A DNA stretch of 54,638 bases from Nostoc favosum CHAB5714 (GTDB lineage: Bacteria; Cyanobacteriota; Cyanobacteriia; Cyanobacteriales; Nostocaceae). Position 1 is the first letter of the stretch, and each line of letters starts with the position of its first letter. The stretch spans positions 1-54,638 of the forward strand of contig NZ_JAIVFQ010000049.1 of NCBI RefSeq assembly GCF_020829495.1, in the 5' to 3' direction. The position numbers were made by a program, and so were the translations under genes. The notes below the pieces were generated by a model that saw only the letters and a program-made list of their open reading frames with translations, ran no database searches and had not been told where the DNA came from. Of the stretch, positions 1 through 8,758 are shown piece by piece.

Positions 1-128
1 GTCTCGGCGTTTTTTTGTGCCTTTTTTGCTCATTCTCAATCAATTTTAGCGATCGCAACACCTGTCTAGTTTCTCATGTTTCATATCTAGCAAGCTTTTT
101 GCCGTTTTCTATCCGTCGAACTCACGTT

Positions 129-329
129 GTTGAGCGTACGCATTTACTTGTTGAGCGTACGCATTTGCTTGTTGAGCGTACGCATTTGCTTGTTGAGCGT
201 ACGCATTTACTTGTTGAGCGTACGCATTTGCTTGTTGAGCGTACGCATTTGCTTGTTGAGCGTACGCATTTGCTTGTTGAGCGTACGCATTTGCTTGTTG
301 AGCGTACGCATTTGCTTGTTGAGCATGTT
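129..329. repeat. 21-bp tandem repeat (minisatellite), 9 copies plus a partial
   Basis: Nine head-to-tail 21-bp units plus a partial one. The unit reads GAGCG, then a four-base window TACG, then CATTTGCTTGTT; the only internal variation is TTGC versus TTAC. Because 21 is divisible by three, several frames stay open; one plus frame reads the heptad VERTHLL repeatedly. The open frame is therefore weak evidence of coding, and I see no ribosome binding site or non-repeat domain. The locus lies downstream of the apc operon terminator. It shares its scaffold with the repeat at 38595-38825, which carries different bases in the window. Confidence 0.95.
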
Positions 330-358
330 TAACTTTTGATTTTCAAAAATCCTAGCCA

Positions 359-384
359 CAAAAAAGAGGTCTTTACTGACCTCT
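359..384 (-). terminator. Rho-independent terminator of the apc operon
   Basis: Perfect 7-bp stem AGAGGTC / GACCTCT with a 6-base loop, followed on the minus strand by a run of T. It lies about 35 bp past the apcC stop codon, so it should end the apcE-A-B-C transcript. Confidence 0.85.
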
Positions 385-420
385 TACAAATTCTCTAAAA
401 TAATGTTTTATCTACAGCAA

Positions 421-627
421 TTAAATCAAGCCAGTATTAGCGCCTTGCTTACCAGTTGCTAGTTCTACCTTGATGATTGTGCCACCTGCTTTTTGAATGC
501 GTTGCTGTTCACGGAACCAGTTTTCATAAGGAACTAGCTTAGTGAAGTAAGTATTTTGGAGTTCGCGTTGAGTACGAATTCTGGTTTGGCTGGGAACTAG
601 AGCAGTAATTTTAAACAAACGGGCCAT
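421..627 (-). CDS. apcC: Allophycocyanin core linker Lc7.8
   Basis: A 68-residue basic protein beginning MARLFKITALVPSQTRIRTQ, the usual sequence and length of ApcC, the small linker capping allophycocyanin trimers in phycobilisome core cylinders. It is almost entirely one CpcD-like linker domain. The start is the ATG at 627, preceded by a purine-rich AGGAGA-type site. It is the last gene of the apc cluster, 223 bp after apcB with no gene between, and is followed by a hairpin terminator. Family and role are known; the sequence is unambiguous. Confidence 0.97.
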   Translation of the reverse strand: MARLFKITALVPSQTRIRTQRELQNTYFTKLVPYENWFREQQRIQKAGGTIIKVELATGKQGANTGLI

Positions 628-850
628 GTTTTGAAAATCTCCTGTAAATTTTGTGAAAACTTTTTTTATCTCAAAATCTTGAGTGCAAATCTTTTAATCA
701 TTCAAAGGCTGGAAATCAAACATCAATACTAGACCACCAACACTCATCAGTGATAATTTACCAAGATAAGCAATATAACGTTCTAGCACTCACGGCTGAT
801 TTCCAGACCTTAATAAAGTCGCACCTAAATTCTTAAGCGCAAACTAGTTC

Positions 851-1339
851 TTAGCTTAAGCCAGAAGAGATATAGTCTAAGTAAACACCCATTTCCTTAC
901 CAGCATCAGAACCAACCAAGCTAGCGGTTACTTCCTTGATTGCTTGGATAGCTTGCACGGTAGCACCAACAGGAACTCCTAAAGAGTTGTAGGTTTCCTT
1001 CAAGCCATTTAATACACGCTCATCCAAAATGGAAGGATCGCCAGCTAACATAGCATAGGTGGCATAACGGAGGTAGTAGTCCAAATCACGGATGCAAGCA
1101 GCATAGCGGCGGGTGGTATACATGTTGCCACCGGGACGGGTGATGTCAGAGTATAGCAAAGATTTTGCTACAGCTTCTTTAACGATCGCAGCAGCGTTAG
1201 CGCTGATGGTGCTAGCAGCACGTACTCGCAGTTCGCCAGTAGAGAAATAGCCTTTTAGCTTCTGTAAAGCAGAAGAGTCTAGGTATTTACCTTGAACGTC
1301 TGCGGAGTTAATTACAGCGGTAATTGCGTCTTGAGCCAT
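851..1339 (-). CDS. apcB: Allophycocyanin beta subunit
   Basis: A 162-residue phycobiliprotein. Cys82 (counting Met) in AACIRDLDYYLRYATYA is the thioether site for phycocyanobilin, and Asn72 in PGGNMYTTRR is the asparagine usually N-methylated in beta subunits. It pairs with ApcA to form the alpha-beta monomer of the allophycocyanin trimer in the phycobilisome core, which passes excitation energy towards chlorophyll. It is full length for the family. It lies 65 bp after apcA and is presumably co-transcribed with it. Confidence 0.98.
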   Translation of the reverse strand: MAQDAITAVINSADVQGKYLDSSALQKLKGYFSTGELRVRAASTISANAAAIVKEAVAKSLLYSDITRPGGNMYTTRRYAACIRDLDYYLRYATYAMLAGDPSILDERVLNGLKETYNSLGVPVGATVQAIQAIKEVTASLVGSDAGKEMGVYLDYISSGLS

Positions 1340-1404
1340 GTTGTTAATTCCTTATTTCCAACCGTATTGCAATACTTGTGTTTCGCCAGAGAAACAGCAT
1401 CACC

Positions 1405-1890
1405 CTATAGCAGGGCACCAACTAAGTAGTCGAAGTAAGTACCAGCTTCAGCAGCATCATCACCAGACAGCAATGTACTAGCTACATTCTTCAGTCCACG
1501 GATACCTTCAGCAACACCATCGATAGGAGTTCCCAAGGACTTGTACAGTTCACGGGCACCGATAACACCAATTTCTTCGATGGGGGTAACATCACCAGCA
1601 ACGATACCGTAGGTAACGAGGCGGAGGTAATAATCTAGGTCACGCAGACAAGTCGCAGTCAATTCTTGACCGTAAGCGTTACCACCAGGAGACACAACAT
1701 CAGGACGCTTTTGGAACAGTTGATCGCCAGCTTGTTTAACCAGGCGTTCACGATTTTCTGTCAAAACTTGAGCAATCCGCACACGGCGCTCACCACTAGC
1801 AACAAAGGATTTGATCCGATCCAATTCACCAGGGCTGAGGTAGCGAGCTTCTGCGTCAGCATTCACGATAGCTTTCGTGACGATACTCAT
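1405..1890 (-). CDS. apcA: Allophycocyanin alpha subunit
   Basis: A 161-residue phycobiliprotein starting MSIVTKAIVNADAEARYLSP. Cys81 in TATCLRDLDYYLR is the phycocyanobilin attachment site. It is the alpha partner of ApcB in core allophycocyanin. The start ATG at 1890 follows a GGAGG-type ribosome binding site. The order apcE-apcA-apcB-apcC matches the arrangement I know from Nostoc-type cyanobacteria. The 514-bp gap from apcE carries repeats, so apcA may have its own promoter, as is common for this strongly expressed gene; I cannot place one with confidence. Confidence 0.98.
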   Translation of the reverse strand: MSIVTKAIVNADAEARYLSPGELDRIKSFVASGERRVRIAQVLTENRERLVKQAGDQLFQKRPDVVSPGGNAYGQELTATCLRDLDYYLRLVTYGIVAGDVTPIEEIGVIGARELYKSLGTPIDGVAEGIRGLKNVASTLLSGDDAAEAGTYFDYLVGALL

Positions 1891-2404
1891 TAATGGATTC
1901 CTCCAAATACGAATGAAACCAGGATTTGATTAAACTAGTGCGACTTTAAATTCGGTTCACTGAGTTTCTTTTCTCGTTCTTTTAGATACAACAGTTTAAT
2001 AACTGTTACGGCTAATGAATTACGAGTTTTCTTGAGTCAACACAAGTAAACAAGCCTTGAAACTCAGTTACCTTCCGCAAAACATTTTCCGGCATTCTGT
2101 TGAGCATTCATTACTGCTCTTAACACTTTGTAATATTGTTTTTCAGAATTTCGGGTTTTAGCTGTAATCTGAGAGCAATATTACGAAAGGTTACGAAGGG
2201 GGCAGGGGGCAGGGGACACAACGACTTGCTCAGTGCATCGCTGGGGACTGGGGACACAACGACTTGCTCAGTGCATCGCTGGGGACTGGGGACACAACGA
2301 CTTGCTCAGTGCATCGCTGGGGACTGGGGATTGGGGATTGGGGGAAGGGAGCAGGGGGCAGGGGACAGGAAATAATCTGTTCCCTATTCCCTATTCCCTG
2401 TTCC
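1891..2404. repeat. apcE-apcA spacer with 38-bp and 7-bp tandem repeats
   Basis: The gap holds no gene. At about 2212-2325 there are three copies of a 38-bp unit (recurring ACACAACGACTTGCTCAGTG starts at 2216, 2254 and 2292). These are flanked by G-rich heptanucleotide runs (GGGGACT, GGGGATT) and at 2382-2423 by TTCCCTA heptamers. Such short heptamer repeats are known from heterocystous cyanobacteria (STRR sequences). The last heptamers run into the end of apcE. The part nearest apcA (about 1891-2180) is AT-rich and is the likely place for an apcA promoter. Confidence 0.85.
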
Positions 2405-5400
2405 CTATTCCCTATTCCCTATTGAGAAGCGGTTATAAGGTACAACATCTTCACCGAAGTAGCGGCTATATTCTGGGCTATCGATTATTGCTTCTACAGC
2501 AGCCGACAAACCACTATCAGCTAGCAGATTGTTATACTGGCGAATTTCTTCCTGATCTGCGGGTGTACGCCCCAACAAGTGACGGAAGAGGAACTCAATC
2601 ACCTTGGCATGAGGATAAGGTGATAAGAAGCGTTGGCGATAGATTTCGGAACTAGCTAGTTGACGCACAAACTCCCGCACGGAAATTTCACCATTCTGGA
2701 GTTTGCCCTCTAGGTCAGTACGGCGGAAATTATCAGGCACTTCACCGCTAAATACATCCAACACTTGACAGTAAATGGCGTTAATTGCCTGTTGTCTTTC
2801 GGCTTGGTTTGTGGTTTCAGTTAGACGGTAAATACGTGCATGTTTACGCACACTCACTTCCACAGATTGTCCGTTCCCATCGTTGTAGGAACGACCCAGT
2901 TCAGCAAATGAGAGCTGACCATTTGTTTGCGTTGCTATATCTGCGATCGCCTGTGTCAAAAGCGGCGTATCGCTAGCTCCAACGCGGGCTTGCACTGGCT
3001 TGAAGCTCGGTACAACTACCTCATCGTTTTGCTTGGTAAGCTGGTTATACAGCTTCTCTGTATTCGGGAAGTTTGCCGCAGGTAGGGTCGGGAAGCGACG
3101 GTAAGGCACCGTATCCTCACCAAATACCTCGTTATATTCCACACTATTTACTAAAGCAGCAATAAAGGCACGAATACCTTGAGTAGCCAAAATCTGGTTA
3201 TACTTGCGGATTTCTGCTTGGTCTAGTGGCGCACGTCCCAAGAAGTGTTTGGTTCCCAACTCAATCACTTTGGTGTTGGGGTAAGGTGTGTAGAACTCTT
3301 TCAGGTAGAGGTTCGAGTAACCCAAACCTTCAATAAATTCCTTCACACTAATTTCGCCGTTACCCAGCTTGCTTTCCCATTTTGTAAATTCGTTTTTGGC
3401 GATATAGGGTGCAATATCCCGTTCAAAAATCTGACGATACGCAGCGCTGATCAAAGTTTTTACAGCAACTTTGTCACTGGTATTCGCCACTAACTTGAAG
3501 ATTTTGGTTTGTTCGCGTTGCTTGCTGACGCCTTGGTTAATGCGGAACTGAATATCTGGTTCTGACCGATTTTCTGTGACTGTACCCAGTGTCACAAAGC
3601 TCGGCGTTACTTCCTTCTGAACTTTCGCCGCAACATCTTCACGAATACTACCAACGCGCAATTGTCGCCCTGATACACCACCTGGAGTTAGATACCGTTC
3701 GTAAGGAATTGTATCTTCACCAAATGCTTCGCTGTATTCTACGCTGTTAATAATGGCATCAACCACCGCGTAAAAGCCCTGTTTAGCAGCAATGTCAAAG
3801 TACTTGTTGATTTCTTGACGACCATAAGTAGGACGACCCAACAAGCGACGGTGAATATACTCGATCGCTTTACAAACATAGAGCGATGACCAGTACAGAT
3901 TGCGGAATACATCTGACTTAGCCAAAGCACGGATAAACTCCCGTACAGAGATGTCGCCGTTTTCCAGCTTGATTTCCAATACCTTTGGGCGCTGACCTTC
4001 GTAAAGATCACGACCGAAAACTTGCAGGTAAGCAGCTTTAATCAGTGCTTGCGTGGAGCTTTCAGAGAATCTGACGCTAGAACCTTTGGCTGCTTTTCTA
4101 CCAATAGTACCAGGCAGTTGATCTAACTTGAACACCTTGGGGCCAAGAGTACCAGGAGCTTCACCCCGCGCGTTAGGATTGCTATTTTGGTTATTAATCC
4201 CTGCCCCTTGGTGAATCAGGATGCGCTTGGTATCCTTGCCAAAAGGAGCCGGACGGGTGCTGGGGTTGCGAGTTTCTTTCGGGAAAATCGCCCCAAATTG
4301 AATTTCCAAGGGGTCATTACCAGAACCGTAAGGATGTTGGTCTGGTAGTGGTTGTTCGTAAGCAGCAAATGTGGTAATAAACTGAGGTATCTTGCGGAAA
4401 GGCGCACTGTAGTTGAACAGGTCTTGCTGCGGCCCCCAGTTGCGACATTCTTGTGCTTCTTGACCAAGACCCCGGAGGTAGGGTACTGTCTCTTCGCCAA
4501 AATAGTCGCCGTATTCAGCAGAATCTACTAAGGCATCTACTAAGGCTGGCAGACCACCGTTAGAAATAATCGAAAAGTATTTTTGTACTTCTTCACGGCT
4601 ACTTGGCCCCCGTCCCAAAATGTGACGGAAAGCCAGTTCGATGACTCGGCTGTTAATAAAAGGCTGGTAAAACTGTTTTTGGTAAAGGGGAGATTTAGCT
4701 AGACGACGGACAAATTCCTTTACGGAGATGTCGCCATTTTTCACCTTAGATTCTAGGTCAGATATAGACAAGCTATAAGCACGGGTAATATCGCGCTCAA
4801 AGATTTGCCGATAGGTCGCTTTCACGACCTCATTTTTTTCGCTACTTGACAACCCAGTTTTCATTACAAACTTGGGACGCCGTTCTGAGGCATTAAAGTA
4901 AATTTGCGGCAGTTCCAACCCTTGCTGGTCGCTAGAAGGGCGTTGGCGGACTTTATTTGAAGGTGTGGCTGCTTTGAATTCTGTTAGCAAAACATCCATG
5001 TACTGAGACACAATCTCTGTAGCCTCAGCATCCTTGCGGAAAAAGGAAAGTGACCCGGCTTTGATTTCTTGCAAAGCTACTAGCGTTGCTTCACCAGAGC
5101 AGGCATTTTCAATTATTTCCCGCAAACCCCGTGTGTTCACCGCTATGATGTTGGGGTCGCCAGCAACGATCGCATAGGTAGCGTAGCGCAAGAACCAGGA
5201 TAAATCCCGCAAGCTCTTGGCCATGTTACTTGGCCCATATCGAGCAATGTTAATTGGTCTGAAACCCGGAGGTGTCGGGCCACTGGGGGATGAGTTAAAT
5301 ATTGATCGTAAATTTTCTAGGAACCCACCACGACTTTCAACGTAGGTTACAGTTCCCAGTTGCATCCCTTGCTGAACATTCGCACCAGCACTAACAGGTA

Positions 5401-5680
5401 CTATTTCTATTTCTCTGGGCTTTTCTAAAAAAGCCATTGGCGAACCACCGACAAAAATCCGGTTGGCAGCGCGAGATACAATAATCTCGGCATTATCCGT
5501 CAGCGTCTGGGAAATTTCTAGACGCTTTGCACCAGACGCAAAATAGCTTGCCAGTTCATCTAATTCACCACTTCCCAAAAAGCGGTCTTGCTGCTCGGCT
5601 TGGGTAATTGTCGCTACAGCTAGGGTTTGATATAGTTGCGGACGCGCAACTGAGCTTCCACCACTTGCCTTAACACTCAT
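2405..5680 (-). CDS. apcE: Phycobilisome core-membrane linker (Lcm), four linker repeats
   Basis: A 1091-residue ApcE, which anchors the phycobilisome to the thylakoid, organises the core and acts as a terminal emitter. The N-terminal phycobilin domain (about residues 18-235) is interrupted by a PB-loop (about 78-150). The usual alpha-subunit cysteine position is Ser156 (AKSLRDLSWF); the chromophore cysteine is Cys194 in ENACSGEAT, as expected for ApcE. Four PBS-linker (REP) domains follow, each with a NGDISV- or NGEISV-type motif and a LGRxP-type motif. Four REPs predict a pentacylindrical core, as in Nostoc/Anabaena. The final residues SIGNRE and the stop are encoded by the GGGAATA heptamer tract, so the native C-terminus may have been replaced. 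It is first in the apc cluster. Confidence 0.98.
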   Translation of the reverse strand: MSVKASGGSSVARPQLYQTLAVATITQAEQQDRFLGSGELDELASYFASGAKRLEISQTLTDNAEIIVSRAANRIFVGGSPMAFLEKPREIEIVPVSAGANVQQGMQLGTVTYVESRGGFLENLRSIFNSSPSGPTPPGFRPINIARYGPSNMAKSLRDLSWFLRYATYAIVAGDPNIIAVNTRGLREIIENACSGEATLVALQEIKAGSLSFFRKDAEATEIVSQYMDVLLTEFKAATPSNKVRQRPSSDQQGLELPQIYFNASERRPKFVMKTGLSSSEKNEVVKATYRQIFERDITRAYSLSISDLESKVKNGDISVKEFVRRLAKSPLYQKQFYQPFINSRVIELAFRHILGRGPSSREEVQKYFSIISNGGLPALVDALVDSAEYGDYFGEETVPYLRGLGQEAQECRNWGPQQDLFNYSAPFRKIPQFITTFAAYEQPLPDQHPYGSGNDPLEIQFGAIFPKETRNPSTRPAPFGKDTKRILIHQGAGINNQNSNPNARGEAPGTLGPKVFKLDQLPGTIGRKAAKGSSVRFSESSTQALIKAAYLQVFGRDLYEGQRPKVLEIKLENGDISVREFIRALAKSDVFRNLYWSSLYVCKAIEYIHRRLLGRPTYGRQEINKYFDIAAKQGFYAVVDAIINSVEYSEAFGEDTIPYERYLTPGGVSGRQLRVGSIREDVAAKVQKEVTPSFVTLGTVTENRSEPDIQFRINQGVSKQREQTKIFKLVANTSDKVAVKTLISAAYRQIFERDIAPYIAKNEFTKWESKLGNGEISVKEFIEGLGYSNLYLKEFYTPYPNTKVIELGTKHFLGRAPLDQAEIRKYNQILATQGIRAFIAALVNSVEYNEVFGEDTVPYRRFPTLPAANFPNTEKLYNQLTKQNDEVVVPSFKPVQARVGASDTPLLTQAIADIATQTNGQLSFAELGRSYNDGNGQSVEVSVRKHARIYRLTETTNQAERQQAINAIYCQVLDVFSGEVPDNFRRTDLEGKLQNGEISVREFVRQLASSEIYRQRFLSPYPHAKVIEFLFRHLLGRTPADQEEIRQYNNLLADSGLSAAVEAIIDSPEYSRYFGEDVVPYNRFSIGNRE

Positions 5681-6218
5681 CGGATTTCTAAAACTCCCAT
5701 CATAATCATTTATGTGTTAAGTCTGGGTCGCTTTGAGGCTTGACACATCGGTGTGTCTGTGCTTTATAAGCTTGAGAGTACTGCCTGCAAAACTGCCAGT
5801 AAATTAACCCGGTTAGCTTTTAGATTAGAACGTTTTGCGTTCTCAAAGCTGGTTTATTAAGAACTGTGTAGAACCTGTAGCTTAGATACATCCAGTCTTA
5901 AGAGTACATACTCTTGTTTGGCTGAGACAAAATCTAAGTTTTGTAACTATGTAATAGGGTAGGCATGGTCTACTGATGCCGAAAACCTCTATTTTGATGT
6001 TTGTGGCAGTGTCCACCCTACGATTATTACAACTTATACAAAATTTTAGTTGAAAGCAAATTGCTTACAGCAATGTCGGTGGACAGTAGTCATTAGTCGA
6101 TGTTAAGTTGTTTTTGCTACTGGCAAATGAATATTAATAAATAACGTAACCTGGAAATAATTCTTATTTTGTGGTGGTTTAAGCATTTGCTATTAGCATT
6201 CTTAAACCGGAAAATACG
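5681..6218. promoter_or_regulatory. apcE upstream region, no gene
   Basis: A 538-bp gap between divergent genes (apcE minus, secreted unknown plus). I see no ORF or RNA gene. It must hold the apcE promoter and probably a long 5' leader, since apc genes are strongly transcribed, but no -10/-35 pair stands out enough to place it. Confidence 0.4.
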
Positions 6219-6749
6219 ATGCATAAAAGTTCTAAATTTAACTATTTATTTAATGCTACCCTGTCCGCGATCGCAGTTATTTTGGCTGTCACTCCTGCAA
6301 ATGCGCTTCCAGAGCAAAATATCAGTACCGTTGTGAGGTGGGCAAAGACCAGACCTCAACTACCAACTCTGAGATACAACAGCGAAGCCCACGGCTACGA
6401 CGGTACAAAGGGAAATTTATACTTTTATGCGGATGTCACTTCTCAAAATGGGATAGTGACTAAAGAAGGTATAACCGTTAGTGGTAGCGATCGCCTCAAA
6501 TTCACCACAAAAAATGCCAATGCAGTGAAACTGTTACAAAATATTTATAATTCTAATATTGCTAATGACTTCCAGAAATCCCGATCTATCACCAAAGTTG
6601 GACGTGATCAGTATTATCGCGGACAAAAGTTTGCTTACATCGCTGCTGAGGTACAGGGTGGGTCATCATTGCAGATAATTCCCTTGAATAAGTTGCAAGA
6701 GTTTATAGATAATGCCAAATATTGCCAAACCAATCAGTGCGACGTTTAA
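6219..6749 (+). CDS. Hypothetical secreted protein
   Basis: A 176-residue protein of unknown function. The N-terminus (MHKSSKFNYLFNATLSAIAVILAVTPANALPEQ, given here only as its key parts: basic start, about 18 hydrophobic residues, ANA cleavage box near residue 29) is a typical Sec signal peptide, so export is likely. The rest is polar with no motif that I recognise; two cysteines near the C-terminus (CQTNQC) could form a disulphide. It stands alone, divergent from apcE and convergent with the ComB-like gene. Start ATG at 6219. No function is claimed. Confidence 0.75.
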   Translation: MHKSSKFNYLFNATLSAIAVILAVTPANALPEQNISTVVRWAKTRPQLPTLRYNSEAHGYDGTKGNLYFYADVTSQNGIVTKEGITVSGSDRLKFTTKNANAVKLLQNIYNSNIANDFQKSRSITKVGRDQYYRGQKFAYIAAEVQGGSSLQIIPLNKLQEFIDNAKYCQTNQCDV

Positions 6750-6858
6750 TTAAGGATTTTCAAGAAATAAACTAACCACAGAGACGCAGAGAACACAGAG
6801 AGAAGAAATAGAGAGGATTTTTGTGTCAGTTTTGGGATATTTTTTATTTGGAAGTCTC

Positions 6859-7593
6859 TTAAGCCTGTAGCCTGGAATCTACATAAGCATTATCAGTAAA
6901 CAAAGGCACGCAATTACTAACGTTGTAAGCGGCGGACAGTTCAACATCTGACTCAAAACCTTTTTCAATCAACTCTTTACCCGAACTGCATTTTTTCAAG
7001 TACCCCAGTAAATCCTGCTGGAAAGCTTGAAATGTTGTCACAGCCACTTCGGCTTCTGGTGATAGACTGCCATCTAAATAACTGAGAATTGCCCCAGCAC
7101 CAATTAAATCTTCAAATGCAGGGCGGAGGCTACCATCTTTTTTCCACCTTTCACCAGCAGGAATCACAGCGATTTTATAACCATACTTTTGAGCAAACTG
7201 TGCTACAGCTTGGCAATTTCGCAAGCAACCAGCCAAAGTTGGTGTATTCCCTGTATGTAAAGTCAGAAAAGAACCATTAGGTGAAGGTAAAACTAGTCTA
7301 GTTCCAGTAGGAATCTGAGTCACCGATTTTGGCGAGAGAGAATATCCAGTTGTAGTCCAACGTTGTCTATGACTTGCTAACTCTGCTTGTACTGACTTGG
7401 CATAATCTATGACAGATTCATCTCTCATTGCGTAGGGAAAAATTATCGCGCCGTTGTTGGTGGCAATTTCTACGCAGGTAGAAAAAGATAGAATGTCAAC
7501 TATTACAATTACATCACTGATAGGAGCAAGTTGAGCAACTCCTTGTGGGCCCCACTCACAGCGTAAATGGAATTCTGATTGGTTGTAAATCAT
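6859..7593 (-). CDS. ComB-family protein (2-phosphosulfolactate phosphatase-like)
   Basis: A 244-residue protein with the ComB-family core: DVIVIVDILSFSTCVEIA near residues 27-45, the SPNGS loop (about 103-107) and the PAGERW motif (about 144-149). ComB hydrolyses 2-phosphosulfolactate in archaeal coenzyme M synthesis. Bacteria including cyanobacteria carry ComB-like proteins without that pathway, so the substrate here is unknown. The length fits the family. It is a single gene, convergent with the preceding secreted protein and divergent from xisH. I am fairly sure of the family but not of the reaction. Confidence 0.8.
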   Translation of the reverse strand: MIYNQSEFHLRCEWGPQGVAQLAPISDVIVIVDILSFSTCVEIATNNGAIIFPYAMRDESVIDYAKSVQAELASHRQRWTTTGYSLSPKSVTQIPTGTRLVLPSPNGSFLTLHTGNTPTLAGCLRNCQAVAQFAQKYGYKIAVIPAGERWKKDGSLRPAFEDLIGAGAILSYLDGSLSPEAEVAVTTFQAFQQDLLGYLKKCSSGKELIEKGFESDVELSAAYNVSNCVPLFTDNAYVDSRLQA

Positions 7594-7779
7594 TAGGGGT
7601 ATATTTAAACCCTGGTTGAGTTAGACTAGAAACAATAACATTGTATAAATAAATGCCAGACATATTGATCAATAATTTGATTTAGGTAAACTTTAATTAG
7701 AGTAAGATAGACCCCTGAATTAATCAACATTAATTTATGAGCCAAAATATTTATATTGTTATTAAATATTAATTTTATT

Positions 7780-8196
7780 ATGCCATCTAAAGATATATTT
7801 CATCAATCTGTCCGCACTGCTTTAGAAAAAGATGGTTGGATGATTACCCATGATCCACTGCATCTAAAAGTTGATGATATTGAATTTTTTGTGGATTTAG
7901 GAGCAGAAAGAGTATTAGCAGCACAAAAACAAGGTCAAAAAATAGCTGTAGAAATTAAATCCTTTGTAGGTGCATCTGGAGTAACGGAATTTCATCTCGC
8001 TTTAGGTCAAACCCTGAATTATCGGCTAGCATTAAAAAAAGAAGAACCAGAACGCATTTTATATCTATCTATTAGCCAAGATACATACCAAGACTTTTTT
8101 TCACGTCAATTTATTCAAGATTCTTTAAAAGAATATCAAATTAAACTTTTAATATTTAATTCCTTAAGCCAGGAAATTGTTTTATGGAAGGAATAA
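7780..8196 (+). CDS. xisH: XisH family protein (fdxN-element excision factor-like, PD-(D/E)XK fold)
   Basis: A 138-residue protein with the XisH signature PSKDIFHQSVRTALEKDGW, then FFVDLGAERVLAA and VEIKSF. The D...ExK pattern matches a PD-(D/E)XK nuclease-like fold. In Nostoc sp. PCC 7120, XisH and XisI are needed with the recombinase XisF to excise the fdxN element in heterocysts. Many cyanobacteria carry orphan xisHI pairs whose job is unclear. The ATG at 7780 fits the conserved MPSKD start better than the upstream TTG at 7756. It overlaps xisI by 13 bp. No recombinase or element border is visible here, so a role in excision is not established. Confidence 0.9.
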   Translation: MPSKDIFHQSVRTALEKDGWMITHDPLHLKVDDIEFFVDLGAERVLAAQKQGQKIAVEIKSFVGASGVTEFHLALGQTLNYRLALKKEEPERILYLSISQDTYQDFFSRQFIQDSLKEYQIKLLIFNSLSQEIVLWKE

Positions 8197-8513
8197 ATTA
8201 CTCTCAAATCATTCAGGATATTTTAAGTAACCATTCCGCTAATGACGTGGCTAATGGCACAGAGGTTCAATTGTTGTTTGACGCAGAACGCCATCATTAT
8301 CAAGTTTTAAATATTGGCTGGAAAGAACAACGGAGAATTTATGGAGTCATCATTCATGTTGATATCAAAGACAAAAAAATTTGGATACAAAGAGATGGTA
8401 CAGAAATTGGCATCGCTAATGAATTAATTGCTGCTGGTGTACCTAAAGAAGATATTGTATTAGGATTTCACGCTCCTTATAAACGCCAATTTACTGACTT
8501 TGCTGTTGGATAA
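8184..8513 (+). CDS. xisI: XisI family protein
   Basis: A 109-residue XisI homologue. It contains YSQIIQDILSNH at the N-terminus, the central TEVQLLFDAERHHYQVLNIGW block and the C-terminal YKRQFTDFAVG tail that marks the family. It starts within the last codons of xisH (13-bp overlap), which implies translational coupling and a joint function. XisI acts with XisH and XisF in fdxN-element excision in PCC 7120; here the pair stands alone. It may be a free-standing xisHI module with another role. Confidence 0.9.
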   Translation: MEGINYSQIIQDILSNHSANDVANGTEVQLLFDAERHHYQVLNIGWKEQRRIYGVIIHVDIKDKKIWIQRDGTEIGIANELIAAGVPKEDIVLGFHAPYKRQFTDFAVG

Positions 8514-8758
8514 ATAGCAGGAAATAAACAATAGTAATCTTTGCCCTAAGAGACCATTTATAAGGTAAACCTTAAATTGCCGGGTGCGTTAAAGCAGCGC
8601 CAGAGGCACCTGGAAATATGGTGCGTTACGGCTAAATTAGACTTTCTCAAACCCTCAAATTACTCAGCCGTAACATACTTTACTTAATATTTACTTTATA
8701 AATAGGCTCTAATCATCCACTATCCGCTAAACTCAGAAATGCTGCGTTATTCCTCATC

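Noticed and set aside
15..332. A 105-residue ORF rich in VERTHLL heptads, which could be read as a repeat protein
   Set aside because: The 21-bp period keeps several frames open by itself; there is no ribosome binding site, no folded domain, and another plus frame is also open.
4216..4500. 94-residue ORF within apcE in another frame
   Set aside because: Shadow of the well-supported apcE frame.
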